A stretch of DNA of 64,000 nt from Liolophura sinensis (GCF_032854445.1 NC_088296.1:12808706-12872705), one strand, 5' to 3'; positions 34,137-46,271 are shown, counted from the first letter of the stretch. Numbers and translations are program-made. Notes: a model not told the origin generated them from the sequence alone.

Positions 34137-35234
34137 AAATTCTAATTTGCTATCTTATGCGATGTGCAGACTGAACAGGGCAGACCATGTGAGCTGTAGT
34201 AGATTAGATGATAATTGAGGATAATTGTCAAAGCTGAAATTGATTACATTTAGATTTTCCAATTTGCACATTTACAAGGGTACATTCACTTTTGAAATAA
34301 GCAGTAGTTTCCTTTAATGATGTTACCAAGGGCTGTATCAGTTAATACAGTCTGTACACTTAATTGTACTAGTAAAATTTTATTACTAGTCTGACTGTCT
34401 TATCCTTTTTTGTTATTGCAAAAAGGTGGACCATTGAAAGGGTACTATATTCTGCCTCAAGCGAAACATGTAGCATACAGCAAAACTTAATTTGCCCTGT
34501 AAATAAAATGATTTATACAATAACTACAAACAGAAATGCTTTTAAATTGAACCATACATATATATTGCTTGATGAATAAGTGCAAATTTGCAATGGCCGA
34601 GACATTGCCTGTATGGGATTTCGTTTTTGTCTGCGCTCAAACGGCCTTTGTGAAAGGAGTTACACACGTACATGTAGACATATCTAACAGACACGGGGCC
34701 AACAGACAGAGTGACGATGGCGAAAAATGCTGATAGGTGTTTTGTGGAATATTCCATTCCAAGAAATATATATAACAGATTTACATACATTTAAAAAAGT
34801 AAGAGGTATACATGTCTAATGTCGGATAAGTGCTTACATGTTGTTTACAGCCTGAAGATATGTTTTGAACTGTTTTCTGACAATTTAGGAAATTGAAAAC
34901 CGTCCAATTTTGTGGGAAGGGAAGACGAGGGGAGAAGTGGAGATACATTACTTTGAAATTAAATGATGTATTACTGCTGTATTTTTAAGTATGGTGAATT
35001 CTACAGAGAGCCAGTTACCAGTATTGCCCGATATGACAGGCTGAAATATTATAGTTTTTATAACTGTCTCATGGGACAGGTAACATTTTTTTTTACATGT
35101 CCAAAAATTTCTGTACCTGTATAAATTTGTTAAACACACCTGCCTTGGGAACTAGACAGTGCTCATTTCAAACAAACGCAAAACTGTGCGCAAATAAAAA
35201 TGAAGCTCTAAAACTAGTTTTTGTTCACAAATAT
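34137..35234. other. Unique AT-rich sequence upstream of the TLR gene
   Basis: No ORF or element recognised apart from the old duplication near 34317. Confidence 0.4.
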
Positions 35235-35539
35235 TGTGTGAAAATATTTATTTATTTATTTATTTATTTGATTGGTGTTTTACGCCGTACTCAAGAATAT
35301 TTCACTTACATGTATACGACGGCGGTCAGCATTATGGTGGGTGGAAACCAGGCAGAGCCCAGGGGAAACCAACGACCATCCGCAGGTTGCTGACAGACCT
35401 TCCCACTTACGCCTGGAGAGGAAGCCAGCATGAGCTGGACTTGGAACTCACAGCGACCGCATTGGTGAGAGACTCCTGGGTCATTACGCTGCGCTAGCAC
35501 GCTAACCAACTGAGCCACAGAGGCCCCTGTGTGAAAATA
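35235..35539 (-). mobile_element. Full-length SINE, family A, with target-site duplication
   Basis: Read on the - strand: a tRNA-like head beginning GGGGCCTCTGTGGCTCAGTT (A box), a B box GTTCCAAGTCC, a conserved centre, and a tail of (AAAT)n. TGTGTGAAAATA is repeated at 35235-35246 and 35528-35539. The centre and tail resemble the V-type/RUDI-like SINEs reported from molluscs, but that name is a guess from memory. The element sits about 320 bp before the TLR start codon. Confidence 0.92.
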
Positions 35540-35694
35540 ATACTTGTCAGTATTTTGCTTTCATGGGTTACCCCGAAAAATTACCTGTCCAGGTGAAATA
35601 GACACCCTGTTATTTGGACGCCTACATCAGCATCTCTGAAACTCTCATTTACTACTAATATGTTTTTTAACGCAACTATTTTCTTATTTTTCAG

Positions 35695-35861
35695 ATTTTT
35701 GTGAACTTGATGAATGAATTTCAGTGAGGGAAGACCTGACGAGGTATTGGGTGCCTTATGAGTACGGGAATGATAACTGCCTGGATGAGGTTTTGGACTC
35801 CATATCTATGGCAAATTATACCGAAGTTACAGACAGACACTAAGTCATCTATGCAACTGAT
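35695..35861 (+). promoter_or_regulatory. Putative 5' UTR of the TLR gene with three short uORFs
   Basis: A TTTTTCAG acceptor ends at 35694, so the stretch up to the start codon may be the 3' part of a split 5' UTR. It holds ATGs opening tiny ORFs at about 35710, at 35808-35843 (11 codons) and at 35851-35865. The last uORF (M-Q-L-I-stop) has its TGA overlapping the ATG of the receptor at 35862. Confidence 0.4.
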
Positions 35862-38800
35862 ATGATGGGTCGATCAAAAATGCCAGGCTTTACATCAAGA
35901 GTTCTCTCCCTTTTGATGACCAGTGCAGTGCTGATGTTGTTTGTTGGCTTGTCTGTCAGGTCTGCTTACAGTCCGACAGTTTCGTTCTATCTGGACTTGT
36001 ATCCAAAGGGAGAGTACTGGGTGCAGTTTCCACGCAAAATGGAAAGTGAGTGTATTTATGATAGTAAGAAAAACGTACTGGCATGCATGGGAAACTACGA
36101 TTATTCTCAGGTGACAACCACTTGGAAATCCACCCCCAACAAAATTCTCTATGTGAAAGTCAACTGTCGTGTGCAGGATTACTTCTTTGTACATCGCTAT
36201 GTTTGCTTCTGCATAAATGCCAACGTGTCAGAAGCGCTAGGGGATACCAGTTTCAGGGAATGTCAACTCCAGGAAGTCAAAGCAAGCACATTTCGAACAC
36301 TGAAGCATCTGCAAGTGTTGGATTTGTCTGGAAATTACGTATCAGAAGTGGAACCAGGAGCTTTGGATGGGCTGAACAACTTGACTTATCTCTCCCTCAG
36401 TGGAAACCCGTTTTCACATCTACCGGATGGACTACTTTGTAATCTTGCTCAGATTCGCTTTCTTCACTTGTCATCCACAGGGCTCCGCAGCATACCCCAG
36501 CTTTTCTCGAACTGTAAAACTGATGGTGAGTGCTCTCTGGAATACTTGTTCATGAGCAAAGGGATGTTGTCTAAAATTCCAGAAGGATCTCTTTCCAACA
36601 TGAGTAGAATGACATGGTTGGACCTCTCCGGAAACCAGATAAGCACATTGTCAGACAAAGCATTTGAGGGAGGTACGGGTCTGAAGGTACTCAATCTGTC
36701 GCGCAACTCTTTGACGTATCCCCTTCCGGACTTGTGCAGCACTTTGCCATCTCTGGAAGTCCTCAGTTTGCAGGACTGTGATTTCCATGCCTGGGATCAC
36801 ACCAGATTCCAAGCTTGCGCACGTCTGGAGGATCTCGACTTATCAGGCAATCAGATTCTGGAAGTGGAGGGCGACTTTTCCGTGACAGCAAAACTTTCTA
36901 AACTGAACCTGTCTAGGAATAAAATCGAACGAATTGAGCCTGGTTTTACACTTGGAAACTCCTCCCATCTCATCCACGTGGATTTGTCCAGAAATAAATT
37001 GGCTGAAGTCTACGGAAGCTTTCTGGCTAATGCTCAAAGCCTGGTGAAATTGGACTTCAGCCATAATGCACTGGCGGAAGGAAATATGAATCTTACCGTC
37101 TTGTTGCAAGACCTGAACAATTTGAAGTCACTGGATTTGTCTTACAATAACTTTAGCGTGCTGCCCTCTAAGCTCTTCCCTTATTTAAAGAACCTACAGG
37201 TTTTGGATATTTCACACAATAAAATTACAGAAATTCACCCAGACAGCTTAAGCAACTTAAAAGGTCCCACTACTGTGAGACTCACTGGTAATCATCTAAA
37301 GACCATTCAGAATGGCACATTCTCCGGATTGTCCAGTCTAAAGGTACTGGATCTGTCTATGAACGAAATCTCAGAAGTCGATATGGCCTCACTGCCAATT
37401 TCACTGACAGAAGTGTACTTCAGCAGTAACAATTTGTACGATATACCTACAGCTTTTCGCCTGAAAAACTTCACATCCCTTTCTCGTCTAGATTTAAGCC
37501 GAAATAAACTGACCACATTAGACAGGAACTGCTTCGTGGGTTTCACAGCGTTAACAGTGTTGGACTTGTGCTGGAATGCTATTAAAGTGATAGATGATTA
37601 CACGTTCGGTCAACTCGGTCAGCTTCGGGAGCTAAATTTGGAAGGAAATCAGCTAGTGCTTTCAGGTTCTGGGTTTGCAAGTCCATTCCGGGGTGCCTTC
37701 AATCTGAAAGTCCTAAACTTGGCGTTTAACAGGATAACTAACTTCCCTAACCTTTTCGACGGACTAAAGGGGCATGTGTTGAAGCTGAAGGTGTTGAATA
37801 TGACGGGGAATCCCCTCGGGGAAATCGTCCAGTCTCAGGTAGAACAATTAGACATGGGGCTAGAGACCTTGGTGCTTGACGACTGCAACCTCAGCTTCGT
37901 GGACGCCGAGGCATTTTTCGGCCTACGAAAACTGGATAGCGTCTACCTCCGTCGAAACAAACTCAGCCATTTCCCACCTTTCTACGTAAACAGGTCTGTG
38001 CAGTTCGACTTGTCAGAGAACCCTGTTATTTGTTCCTGCAACATGGCCTGGCTGAAGGAAGATTTCTGGCAGGAGTACGGCATCCAAATTGTGGTCGCCC
38101 TGTATTACGTGAACACCTGTTACAATAACGTGAAAGGAGAAGTCCAGTCCTTACAGGATGTGGCGAAAAGCGATTTCCTTTGCAAGACGTATAATCACTG
38201 CCCAGAAGGCTGTCAGTGTTTTGGGTCGTTTGAAGGGGCTCAGCCAGATGTCGTCATATGCTCTGGGATGCGGCGTGTACCACGCTTAACATCAGAAGTT
38301 GCCACTCGTGTGTTCCTCTCCGGAAACGACTTCTCCGCAGAAATCCCGTTATTTGCTATAAAACCAGGATTTGTGTACCAAACAGAAAGTCTGTATCTAA
38401 ACAGCAGCATGATCCACAGTTTGGACGAGGGCTTCTTCACCAATCAGCCCTTGTTAACCACCCTTTACCTCGATCACAATTTTCTTGATGAATTGAAGCC
38501 GAATATTTTCGCAAACCTTGTCCTATTAGAAGACCTCGACCTCGGTCACAATCTTCTCAGTTTTCTGTACCCCAGCACGTTTAAACCGCTCAAGGCGCTG
38601 CGAGTTCTCGACTTGCGCCACAATTCCTTTCACTTCATCCACTCGGGGGTTACACAGCTTTGGTCGAAAACAGCGCCGCTCCGTCGTATTTATTTGAGCG
38701 ATAACCCTTGGCATTGCTCTTGTTCCACTGTTACCTTCCGGAATTGGCTCGTGTCTAATTTTTATATCGTGCCAGATTGGCGAAATGTTGTGTGCAAGGG

Positions 38801-39572
38801 GATAAGTATCATAGATCACTTGCCTAAGAAATATGAATGCCACCGGGTTTTGCCCAAGGTGTATGTAAATTACACATCGAAGAGCCTCATCATCGGGCTT
38901 CTTCTTTTGACCGTCTTCCTCGTCGTGACGGCCACGTTTGTGTTTAGAATACGCAAGACTTTGAAGGCGCTTGTATTTGTCAAATTCGGTTGGTCGTTCA
39001 GGAGAGCGCCGTGGGAAAAGGATAAACATTTTGACGCGTTTATTCTTTACAACATTTACAACCGGGACGGTGCAGCAGAAAAATGGGTCAATCAAGAACT
39101 GGTGGAAAAACTCGAACGCAGAGAAAAACCATACAAAGTCTTTCTACCTGATCGTGACGTCAATTCCGAAGAGAGCATCGTGGACACGTCGTGTCAAACA
39201 ATCGCTGAGAGCAGGCGTACTATTGTCGTGATCTCTGAGTCATTTGCCACGAGTCAGTGGTGTAACCGCACATTCCAAATGGCTTACAGGCACATGCTGC
39301 AGAACAAGAAGCACAAGATCATTGTTGTTTTCCATGGCAAAATTAAGGTCAATGAACTGGACCCAGTTTTGAAGGTTTTCGTCATGATGGGTGATTATTT
39401 AAACTCCAACTCCCGATACTTTTGGGAGAGACTGTTATACGAGCTTCCAGACCCGCCTTCCTCAGACGAACCGGTGAACGAAAACGAGGCAGGAGTGGAT
39501 GAGACGGATATAATTCTGGAGAATGCCGTGGCCTCTGATGGCACGAGCTACCATAACAGCAGTCATGTGTGA
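35862..39572 (+). CDS. Toll-like receptor, multiple-cysteine-cluster type, single exon
   Basis: The 1236-codon uninterrupted ORF encodes a type I membrane receptor of innate immune or developmental signalling. Residues 1-40 hold a hydrophobic signal peptide. Leucine-rich repeats (LxxLxLSxN pattern, roughly twenty) fill residues about 120-715. A first LRRCT cysteine cluster starts at about 720 (NPVICSCNMAWL), an LRRNT at about 780 (CPEGCQC), a few more LRRs follow, and a second LRRCT lies at about 948 (NPWHCSC). A membrane segment lies at about 1008-1031. The TIR domain runs from about 1055 to 1195, with box 1 FDAFILYN (1057), a BB-loop region PDRDVNSEES (1096) and box 3 FW (1187). The double LRRCT with an internal LRRNT is the Drosophila Toll-like (mcc) layout. 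The usual Pro-Gly after RD in the BB loop is absent. Ligand and adaptor cannot be read from sequence. Length and domain order are typical, and the start at 35862 gives the signal peptide. Confidence 0.95.
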   Translation: MMGRSKMPGFTSRVLSLLMTSAVLMLFVGLSVRSAYSPTVSFYLDLYPKGEYWVQFPRKMESECIYDSKKNVLACMGNYDYSQVTTTWKSTPNKILYVKVNCRVQDYFFVHRYVCFCINANVSEALGDTSFRECQLQEVKASTFRTLKHLQVLDLSGNYVSEVEPGALDGLNNLTYLSLSGNPFSHLPDGLLCNLAQIRFLHLSSTGLRSIPQLFSNCKTDGECSLEYLFMSKGMLSKIPEGSLSNMSRMTWLDLSGNQISTLSDKAFEGGTGLKVLNLSRNSLTYPLPDLCSTLPSLEVLSLQDCDFHAWDHTRFQACARLEDLDLSGNQILEVEGDFSVTAKLSKLNLSRNKIERIEPGFTLGNSSHLIHVDLSRNKLAEVYGSFLANAQSLVKLDFSHNALAEGNMNLTVLLQDLNNLKSLDLSYNNFSVLPSKLFPYLKNLQVLDISHNKITEIHPDSLSNLKGPTTVRLTGNHLKTIQNGTFSGLSSLKVLDLSMNEISEVDMASLPISLTEVYFSSNNLYDIPTAFRLKNFTSLSRLDLSRNKLTTLDRNCFVGFTALTVLDLCWNAIKVIDDYTFGQLGQLRELNLEGNQLVLSGSGFASPFRGAFNLKVLNLAFNRITNFPNLFDGLKGHVLKLKVLNMTGNPLGEIVQSQVEQLDMGLETLVLDDCNLSFVDAEAFFGLRKLDSVYLRRNKLSHFPPFYVNRSVQFDLSENPVICSCNMAWLKEDFWQEYGIQIVVALYYVNTCYNNVKGEVQSLQDVAKSDFLCKTYNHCPEGCQCFGSFEGAQPDVVICSGMRRVPRLTSEVATRVFLSGNDFSAEIPLFAIKPGFVYQTESLYLNSSMIHSLDEGFFTNQPLLTTLYLDHNFLDELKPNIFANLVLLEDLDLGHNLLSFLYPSTFKPLKALRVLDLRHNSFHFIHSGVTQLWSKTAPLRRIYLSDNPWHCSCSTVTFRNWLVSNFYIVPDWRNVVCKGISIIDHLPKKYECHRVLPKVYVNYTSKSLIIGLLLLTVFLVVTATFVFRIRKTLKALVFVKFGWSFRRAPWEKDKHFDAFILYNIYNRDGAAEKWVNQELVEKLERREKPYKVFLPDRDVNSEESIVDTSCQTIAESRRTIVVISESFATSQWCNRTFQMAYRHMLQNKKHKIIVVFHGKIKVNELDPVLKVFVMMGDYLNSNSRYFWERLLYELPDPPSSDEPVNENEAGVDETDIILENAVASDGTSYHNSSHV

Positions 39573-40290
39573 GGTGACTTCATTGAAACGAGTTGTGATG
39601 TCACGTCTTAATCTGTGACTTATTTTAAAGGGGCTTCCAAGATCTCTTAAAGGTTTTCCTTTTAAATATATTCTGGTTTCGTGGCAGAAATCAAAGTGTT
39701 ATTGAAAAAACTAGATACCACAATTTGTCTCTGTTTCGTCCGAAGGTGAAAAAAAAAGCGTGGCAGCTGTGCCTTTGATGAAGTGTAGTTGGAATGTTTG
39801 TAGCAACGTAAACTCATCAATCACTCGGACTCGAATAGACTTTTGGTAAGCTTTAAAGGTGTACACTTACCCCGAAGAAGGTTACTGCTCTCCTGCAAGA
39901 AAAGAAGTAGAGACTGCTGGGAACGACGAAGCCAGTAGGGTATGCGCTGAGAAGCTGCACCTGAGCGTCTAACTAATATTGTTTAGTATACCGTTAGCTC
40001 ACCAGTATTACAATCTTCATTCCTTGATACAAATCCAGTGCACACTGGACTGTAGGTATATGTAGTTTGTTAAACACAATGTTGGCTCACAGCGTATGTC
40101 CGAATGCCCTGTAGAGAATCCGGGGGTAATTGAAATGTTGAATTTCCCGGAGAGCAGTTTACGGTGGAACAACTTTCATAATTTGTCTGTAAATGGAAAA
40201 TCTCACTGACTGATCAATATACATATCGCCTTTTTATTCCAACCATATAGATTTTTTTCCAATTTCCAATCCGGTTGTGAATAAAACTTT
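39573..40290 (+). other. Probable 3' UTR of the TLR gene
   Basis: No ORF. The first AATAAA in a plausible position is at 40280, about 700 bp after the stop. Other signals further downstream, such as AATAAA near 45283, are too distant to assign. Confidence 0.4.
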
Positions 40291-41202
40291 ACTGTTCCAA
40301 TGTTGTATAGAATGGTGCTGAAAACAGAGACGTTGCCAAAACAATTTTTTTCACTCGTCCGACGTAGAATACTTTAATGATCCAAAACATATTCCTCTAT
40401 AATGTTCAGAAGAACGCGGGCATGAAATTGCGGCTTCATTTGCCTTTGCCAGATTGTCGGGTTTGCACGAATCCACTGATTTAAAGTAATGTAAAATGCA
40501 AATGTATTTTATTTAAATGATTCTTTATTTTTCTTCTTTTTTTTGGCAGTAATTCCTCGAGTTTGCAAAAAAGTGCTTTTTATATGCCACTTCTCAAGAA
40601 ATCAATATGTAACATATCATGTATTTTGTATAATTTTTTTTATATTACCTGCAGCATTGTTGAGTTGATATTTTCTGATTGTTTATGGCAAGTAAGTGAG
40701 TTTATTGTTTGTATGTCATTCGCTTTATAGATCTCTTGCATCATGTGTTGCAATTTGGTATTTTTATAGCTTACCATTGTCGATGGTACTCAGAGCACAG
40801 GAAACATTCCATGTGGATATCATTCAATTAAACAAAGGTCAGAATCATAATCTCAAGAAATACTCACTCTTTCCGTTTTTGCTTCCTAAATTTTGGGAAG
40901 TGAAGTCAAGCACAAATGAAGTGGAGGAGGTGGTTGGGGAGGGGGTATGGGAGTTTAGGAGAGTTGTCTTCTTTAATTGATTTTACACCCCTTTATTTAT
41001 TACCCTATATCAGTGATGTCTTCAAGCAGTGGTGATCCTCATTATTAATCTGATTTCGAGGTTGAGGTCCTCATTGTCGTCTCCATTCTGTGTTCCAAAA
41101 CCCCGCAGTCACAAAACTGCTTAACATTCAGATGCTTCAACTCGTAGACAGTGAGTACAATGTCCGGGTCCACCTTGTATTTGTACCTTAACATGCTTTG
41201 CA

Positions 41203-41294
41203 TGAGTTATTGAGTGCTAAATATACACATGAATGCAGCAGGATTGAATGAGTTACTGAGTGCTAAATATACACATGAATGCAGCAGGATTGAA
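41203..41294. repeat. 46 bp tandem duplication
   Basis: TGAGTTATTGAGTGCTAAAT and the following 26 bases occur twice, at 41203 and 41249, with one difference. Confidence 0.9.
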
Positions 41295-43924
41295 GATATA
41301 CCTTGCGTTTAATTTTATTTAGTAACATACGGTTAAAAGCAATGTACTTTAAGATGTATAATTTCAAAACTGTTATGGGCGTGCTCACTGAACAATAGTA
41401 CGTTCAGGGTAAAGTAAACTCAAAGTGCTAGGTTTTGATTGTAACACTCATAAATCTGTACATGTAGTCGTGTATTTCGAAAGTCACACATTGATAAAAA
41501 AAAATTGCGTACCGTAGACCGAGAAATATCCGCGACAATTGAAAAAAAAGTGTAGCATCGATTGCATTAAATCAATCTTTTTGACATCGCTAATGTTACT
41601 GTAGTACACTGTAAAAGGCATTCTGAGTTTTTCAGAAAAGATAATTTTTTTTTCACTCTTCTCGCCTGATTACTTACTTGTTTTTACCATTCTCTGTGTT
41701 TTAACACATGACAATTTTCCCAGTGTGAGTGCGTATCCTAAGGGAAATATAACTATTTATTCATTTTGATACATTTATTTAACACAGAACATTTATGGTA
41801 TGGGTTGTGATTTATTCAGATTTTAGTTTATCTCACATTTTTTCGCTAAATATTTATCATTCTTCCATAGTTCATATATCGTTTAGTATAGAGGTTCTGT
41901 GGGTTATATCGTATCTCACGGGTGCAAAGAATGTCAGCCATATATGTATTGGATAAGTATTGGCATGGAGCGGTATAATAGGATAGCTCGAAAAGGGTTT
42001 TTTTTTTTTTTTTCAAAAATAGATCAGTAAGCCCTACATGGAAAACCTCATTTAGTACAACATCGTAATCATTAATAAAGCATGACCATTCCCAAAATGG
42101 TCCCATTTTACAAGACTGTCCCACCGTTTCGTCAGGCGTATTTACCATGGTGACTTATATGTGTTCAGTTTGTGTTGTCATGGACATTACGCCAAACGCA
42201 CATGGCCGATTACACAAAGCCACTTGTGACAAAGTCAGTCTTTTCTAACAAAGTCAAATTTTAGAATACGATTTTACAGCTTATTTTCTGTCTTACAACA
42301 TTTTGACTGAATAAAGATTATGTTAAGACATATGTGTCAAAATGTCAAATTCCAGCACGAGAAAACCAAGCATTGTAACAAAAATTTTATTTTCGTTTAA
42401 ATCAGGAAAACTACGTTTTGTGGAATGTCCCGGAGCCATTGTTACAACATTGCGTAAACTATGGGTAACCATGGACGTTACGGCGAGCGCTAATTGTGAC
42501 TTCTATGTAAATTGGGGCCCAAAATGAGTGTGTAATTATAGACACACAAGTATCTATGTATACATGTTCAAACATCTGTTCATCGCCATTGGCCCCATTA
42601 ATACTTGACAGTTCATATAATATGATAGCGTTTAAATCTCTCGTTTGTGTTTTAAATTTTATTTTAAATGATATGCTTAAACCGAAGGCAAGCCAGAAGG
42701 CAGAACCAAGCCATTTTGTAAACGAAATAGGCTTAAATGAGACGTGAGCTAAGCAATATGTACAGGCCAAATGAACAAAGGTCATCAAGTATATTCTTTA
42801 TTCATACATGAAAGTCTTGGGTGTCGTCTTGCCTTTCCAGTTCTATACATTCCCAGAAATTGTTTTATGTGAAATCTTAATTGTTAGCGTGATCATATGT
42901 GTATGGTTTTTTTTTTAAGAAGACAAATGTGTTTTTACTTTGTTTTCGCACATTGAAACTTTAAAGGGTTCTCGATTGATGTTTCTAATAAGTCTGACTA
43001 ATGAGTTAAACAAGATGAAGAAGTTTGCTGTCATGCACAACTGTATTGGTTCCCCTTTTTTAAAAGATGTTTTTAGTTGTTTACATAACTTGTGCTTCCA
43101 GTTCGTTACTGTACCCGACGACACTTGATGACCTTGTATATTATCTACCTCTGACTGTCGAGGTGATCTATGTTAACCTCTTGCCGATTGGTTCGTGATC
43201 ATATACTGAGTCTATCTGTACAACTGTTTGTGATTGGTGCCTGTGACGGCAGAAGTTGTTTCCGTTTGCTCATTGTAATGTGTCGTTGGAGTTTATATAG
43301 AGTTTGTTGTCTGAGCAATTTGTTATGTGGTGTAATTGTAAAGTAAATAGTTCAGAGTATTCCTAGTGAAGTGATTTTATAGACGTTTTGTCGTGGCATA
43401 GAGTACACAGGAATCTTCATAAAAGTGAGTAATAGTTGAATTATGTTCTTGCCTTGTGAGGACATAACCTCTATGGTATGTATAGTATCTCCACTAAGAA
43501 GAATGGAGAAATTACGTATTTATATTACATCAAAAAGTTGGCGTTTTGAGCATCATATTGGCTTTTCTGTATATTAGGAATTCTCCTACGTGAATTAATG
43601 TTAAATATAAATCAGTGTAATTAGAGACTATGCATATATTTAGGAAATAGCCCTCTTGTATTTTCTGATTTGCTAATTTAATACTACTTTTATCATCATA
43701 TATCGAGTTTATAGTCGCGGAGCTAGGTAAAAAAAAAAGATATTTGGAGGGTAAAACAAGCATTAACGCCCGCAAGGCAAGGGTGTTCCCTAAATTTTGT
43801 TGGTCAGTCCACGTTGATCTTGTTTTATGAGCTACCCATTAAGCAGTGCATTATTGTGTTACGTCATGATCTGCGGAATAGGCCTTGTATGATATATATT
43901 ATGCTAATACGACAGTGAACGAGT

Positions 43925-44115
43925 TTGTCCGCGTTCATATGGTGCGATTTGTGATAACGGCTCGTCAAATTCGACAAATGGAAGTAACATAGGACAAATC
44001 AGTGTCATACGCATAGGCCGCTAGTAGACGATGAGATTTGTCGAATGCTTCAGTAGCATGAAAGAGCGCCATTTGACGGACTGACTGGACAATCGCACCG
44101 TGTGCCCGCGGTTTT
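43925..44115. repeat. Imperfect inverted repeat, possible small foldback element
   Basis: CCGCGTTCATATGGTGCGAT near 43932 is matched in reverse complement by sequence ending near 44113 (ATCGCACCGTGTGCCCGCGG), and the inner parts (GTCAAAT, CGACAAAT) also pair. No target-site duplication is identified. Confidence 0.45.
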
Positions 44116-45780
44116 ATGGGTCGTAATTTACTGATAGTTTATGTCAATTTGTCCCTCAAGACAGAATTTTATGAATGTGGCACTCGGCCTGTTTCGGATG
44201 AAAACAGTTCCCTGCATTCCTTAGGATTAATCTCGATTTAGTTGGTATTAGAATGGGTCTTGTACTCCGTATTAGTCACTTGTTGTTGTTTTTTTTTTCT
44301 TCTTATTTAAATCTCTGACTTATTTTAACTGTCCGAAGAACCCCTTGTGAGTTAGTTTTATGCGGTTATTTATTTTCCTGTTTATGCAGATCTCTTATCT
44401 GTCTATTCGGCGGTTAAATCCCCCCATTTTCTTCCTTGCCAAATCTTCCAAGCGCTTTTTGTACTCAGACTGACCAAAATCCGTCGATGATGGTTGTATT
44501 CGTATGTGAGCATTCAGATTAGTTACCCAGCAACAGCTCTTTCTCTTTTTTTCCTTTTTGTCATATTACTAATGCATACGCAAATTAAGGTAGGGAATCT
44601 CCAAGAAAGAGTTTGTAATTCTGTATTTTCGCGACGTTAGTCTAATACAAAACTATGTATGTTGTCTCATTTGTGTATATATACATACATGTATACCGTG
44701 AATTACTTAAACTTTCGTCCATGACTCATTTTTCCTGATTCTGAGATTTCAGTTGACCTAAGAAAGGTTTTTTGGGGGTTTCTTTGGAATGTAGGTCGAT
44801 ATCCTATGGGGAAAATGTTGGTGTCAGTACCAAAAGTAATCGTTTATGGCCTCTATTTTCCTCTAAAAATGCACTTTTGCGAATAAGATATTGTGTCATT
44901 TTATATATTATGTATCCTTTCATGAAATTGCTGGAGTTGGTATCTATAATGTACGCTTAGTTCTGATTGATCTGTTTAAAAACATTTGTATGTTACACTC
45001 ATTCGACATGGTGTCATTAATATGCATCTATCGCTTTTTAGGTATTAAATACACATTGCTATGTTATCAAGGTTTCACTTGTATCTCGCAAATTACTTAT
45101 GGATATCTTTGCAAGCGAAATCTGCCGGGCTTCATTTTAAGCACTCTTCTGACTTCAACGAACACTTTCAGAATTCCACTTTTTAAGCATTTTTTTTTTG
45201 TATCTTTCTGTCTTATCACTAACATTTTCTATGTGTCTTACACTTGTCTGTTATTTACACTTTTACTATGACAATTGTTATAATAAAGTGCACTTGATGA
45301 CCTTATCTTGAATACTGTTTCTGTTCACTTATTTATTTACAAACTCGCAACGTATTTGTGTATATCCACGCATTACAAGAGACCAAGGGTCAGTCCGAGT
45401 CGGGCCCGAGTCGACGTTTCTCGGGTAAAGGTACCTCTTGTATGTACCCTAGTTACATGAACTGTCATTTTCTTTTAGGCTTTGTCCTTGCTTTTTTTTT
45501 GTTTTGAAGTAATCATGTGAAGGTTTAAAATACCCTGTGACAGTCGCCAATCGAGTCCGATTCATCATTTAACATGGTCAGTGTATGATTACTGAAATAT
45601 CGCACCTGAATGGGTTAAACACCCATCCATCACATCGCGCCTCCGTTTGCACACGGTAGTTTTTCTAACCAATTATTAACATCGTCAGTTGTAGTTTGTC
45701 ACTTCTATGGCGAGTGGAGTTACCTCAGTCGTCCACAACACCTGCGACAAGAAAACCCAAAGGCGTGAAAACTCACTTCA

Positions 45781-45794
45781 CCCCCCCCCCCCCC
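45781..45794. repeat. Poly-C tract
   Basis: About 14 consecutive C, one of several C or G homopolymers in the window. Confidence 0.75.
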
Positions 45795-46072
45795 ACAATA
45801 AATAACGCACTCCGTGCAGCTAGAGGGAAGATTTAAAATAGTCACTTTGTTCCTCCTACAGTTGGACTCCCGCGAGCCTGGACGCGATTATGGCCCCGAT
45901 AGACCACTGTAGAATCTAACAGTTCGAATGCTTTTAACTCGTCCGAAAAATAAAAAAAAAATTAATCAAATTATTTCCTTGGATACCGTTAGGTCTCTTT
46001 TTAAGTGATTTGTACCTTTTGGACTAAACATCCTCGAGGCCTCATCCCTTTGCATTGTCACATGTTATCGGG

Positions 46073-46271
46073 TATTAAATATTTATTTATTTATTTATTT
46101 ATTTATTTGATTGGTGTTTTACGCCGTACTCAAGAATATTTCACTTATACGTCGGCGACCAGCATTATGGTAGGAGGAAACCGGGCAGAGCCCTGGAAAA
46201 CCCACGGCCATCCGCAGGTTGCTGGAAGACCTTCCCACTTACGACCGGAGAGGAAGCCAGATATTAAATAT
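46073..46271 (-). mobile_element. SINE, family A, head-truncated with target-site duplication
   Basis: The (AAAT)n tail and centre are intact, but the element stops at GAGAGGAAGCCAG before the tRNA-like B box. TATTAAATAT flanks it (46073-46082 and 46262-46271). Confidence 0.85.

Larger units (their letters stand above)
40291..46072. other. Long gene-free AT-rich region
   Basis: About 5.8 kb without a convincing gene. It holds the 46 bp duplication at 41203-41294, a poly-T run at 41998-42014 and a weak foldback sequence at 43925-44115. A hydrophobic 126-codon ORF at 44891-45271 lies in AT-rich sequence and is judged fortuitous. Confidence 0.45.

Noticed and set aside
38526-39095. 189-codon - strand ORF
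   Set aside because: Antisense shadow of the TLR coding sequence.
44891-45271. 126-codon hydrophobic ORF
   Set aside because: It lies in AT-rich sequence where Phe/Ile/Tyr/Leu-rich ORFs arise by chance. There is no motif and no splice or UTR context.
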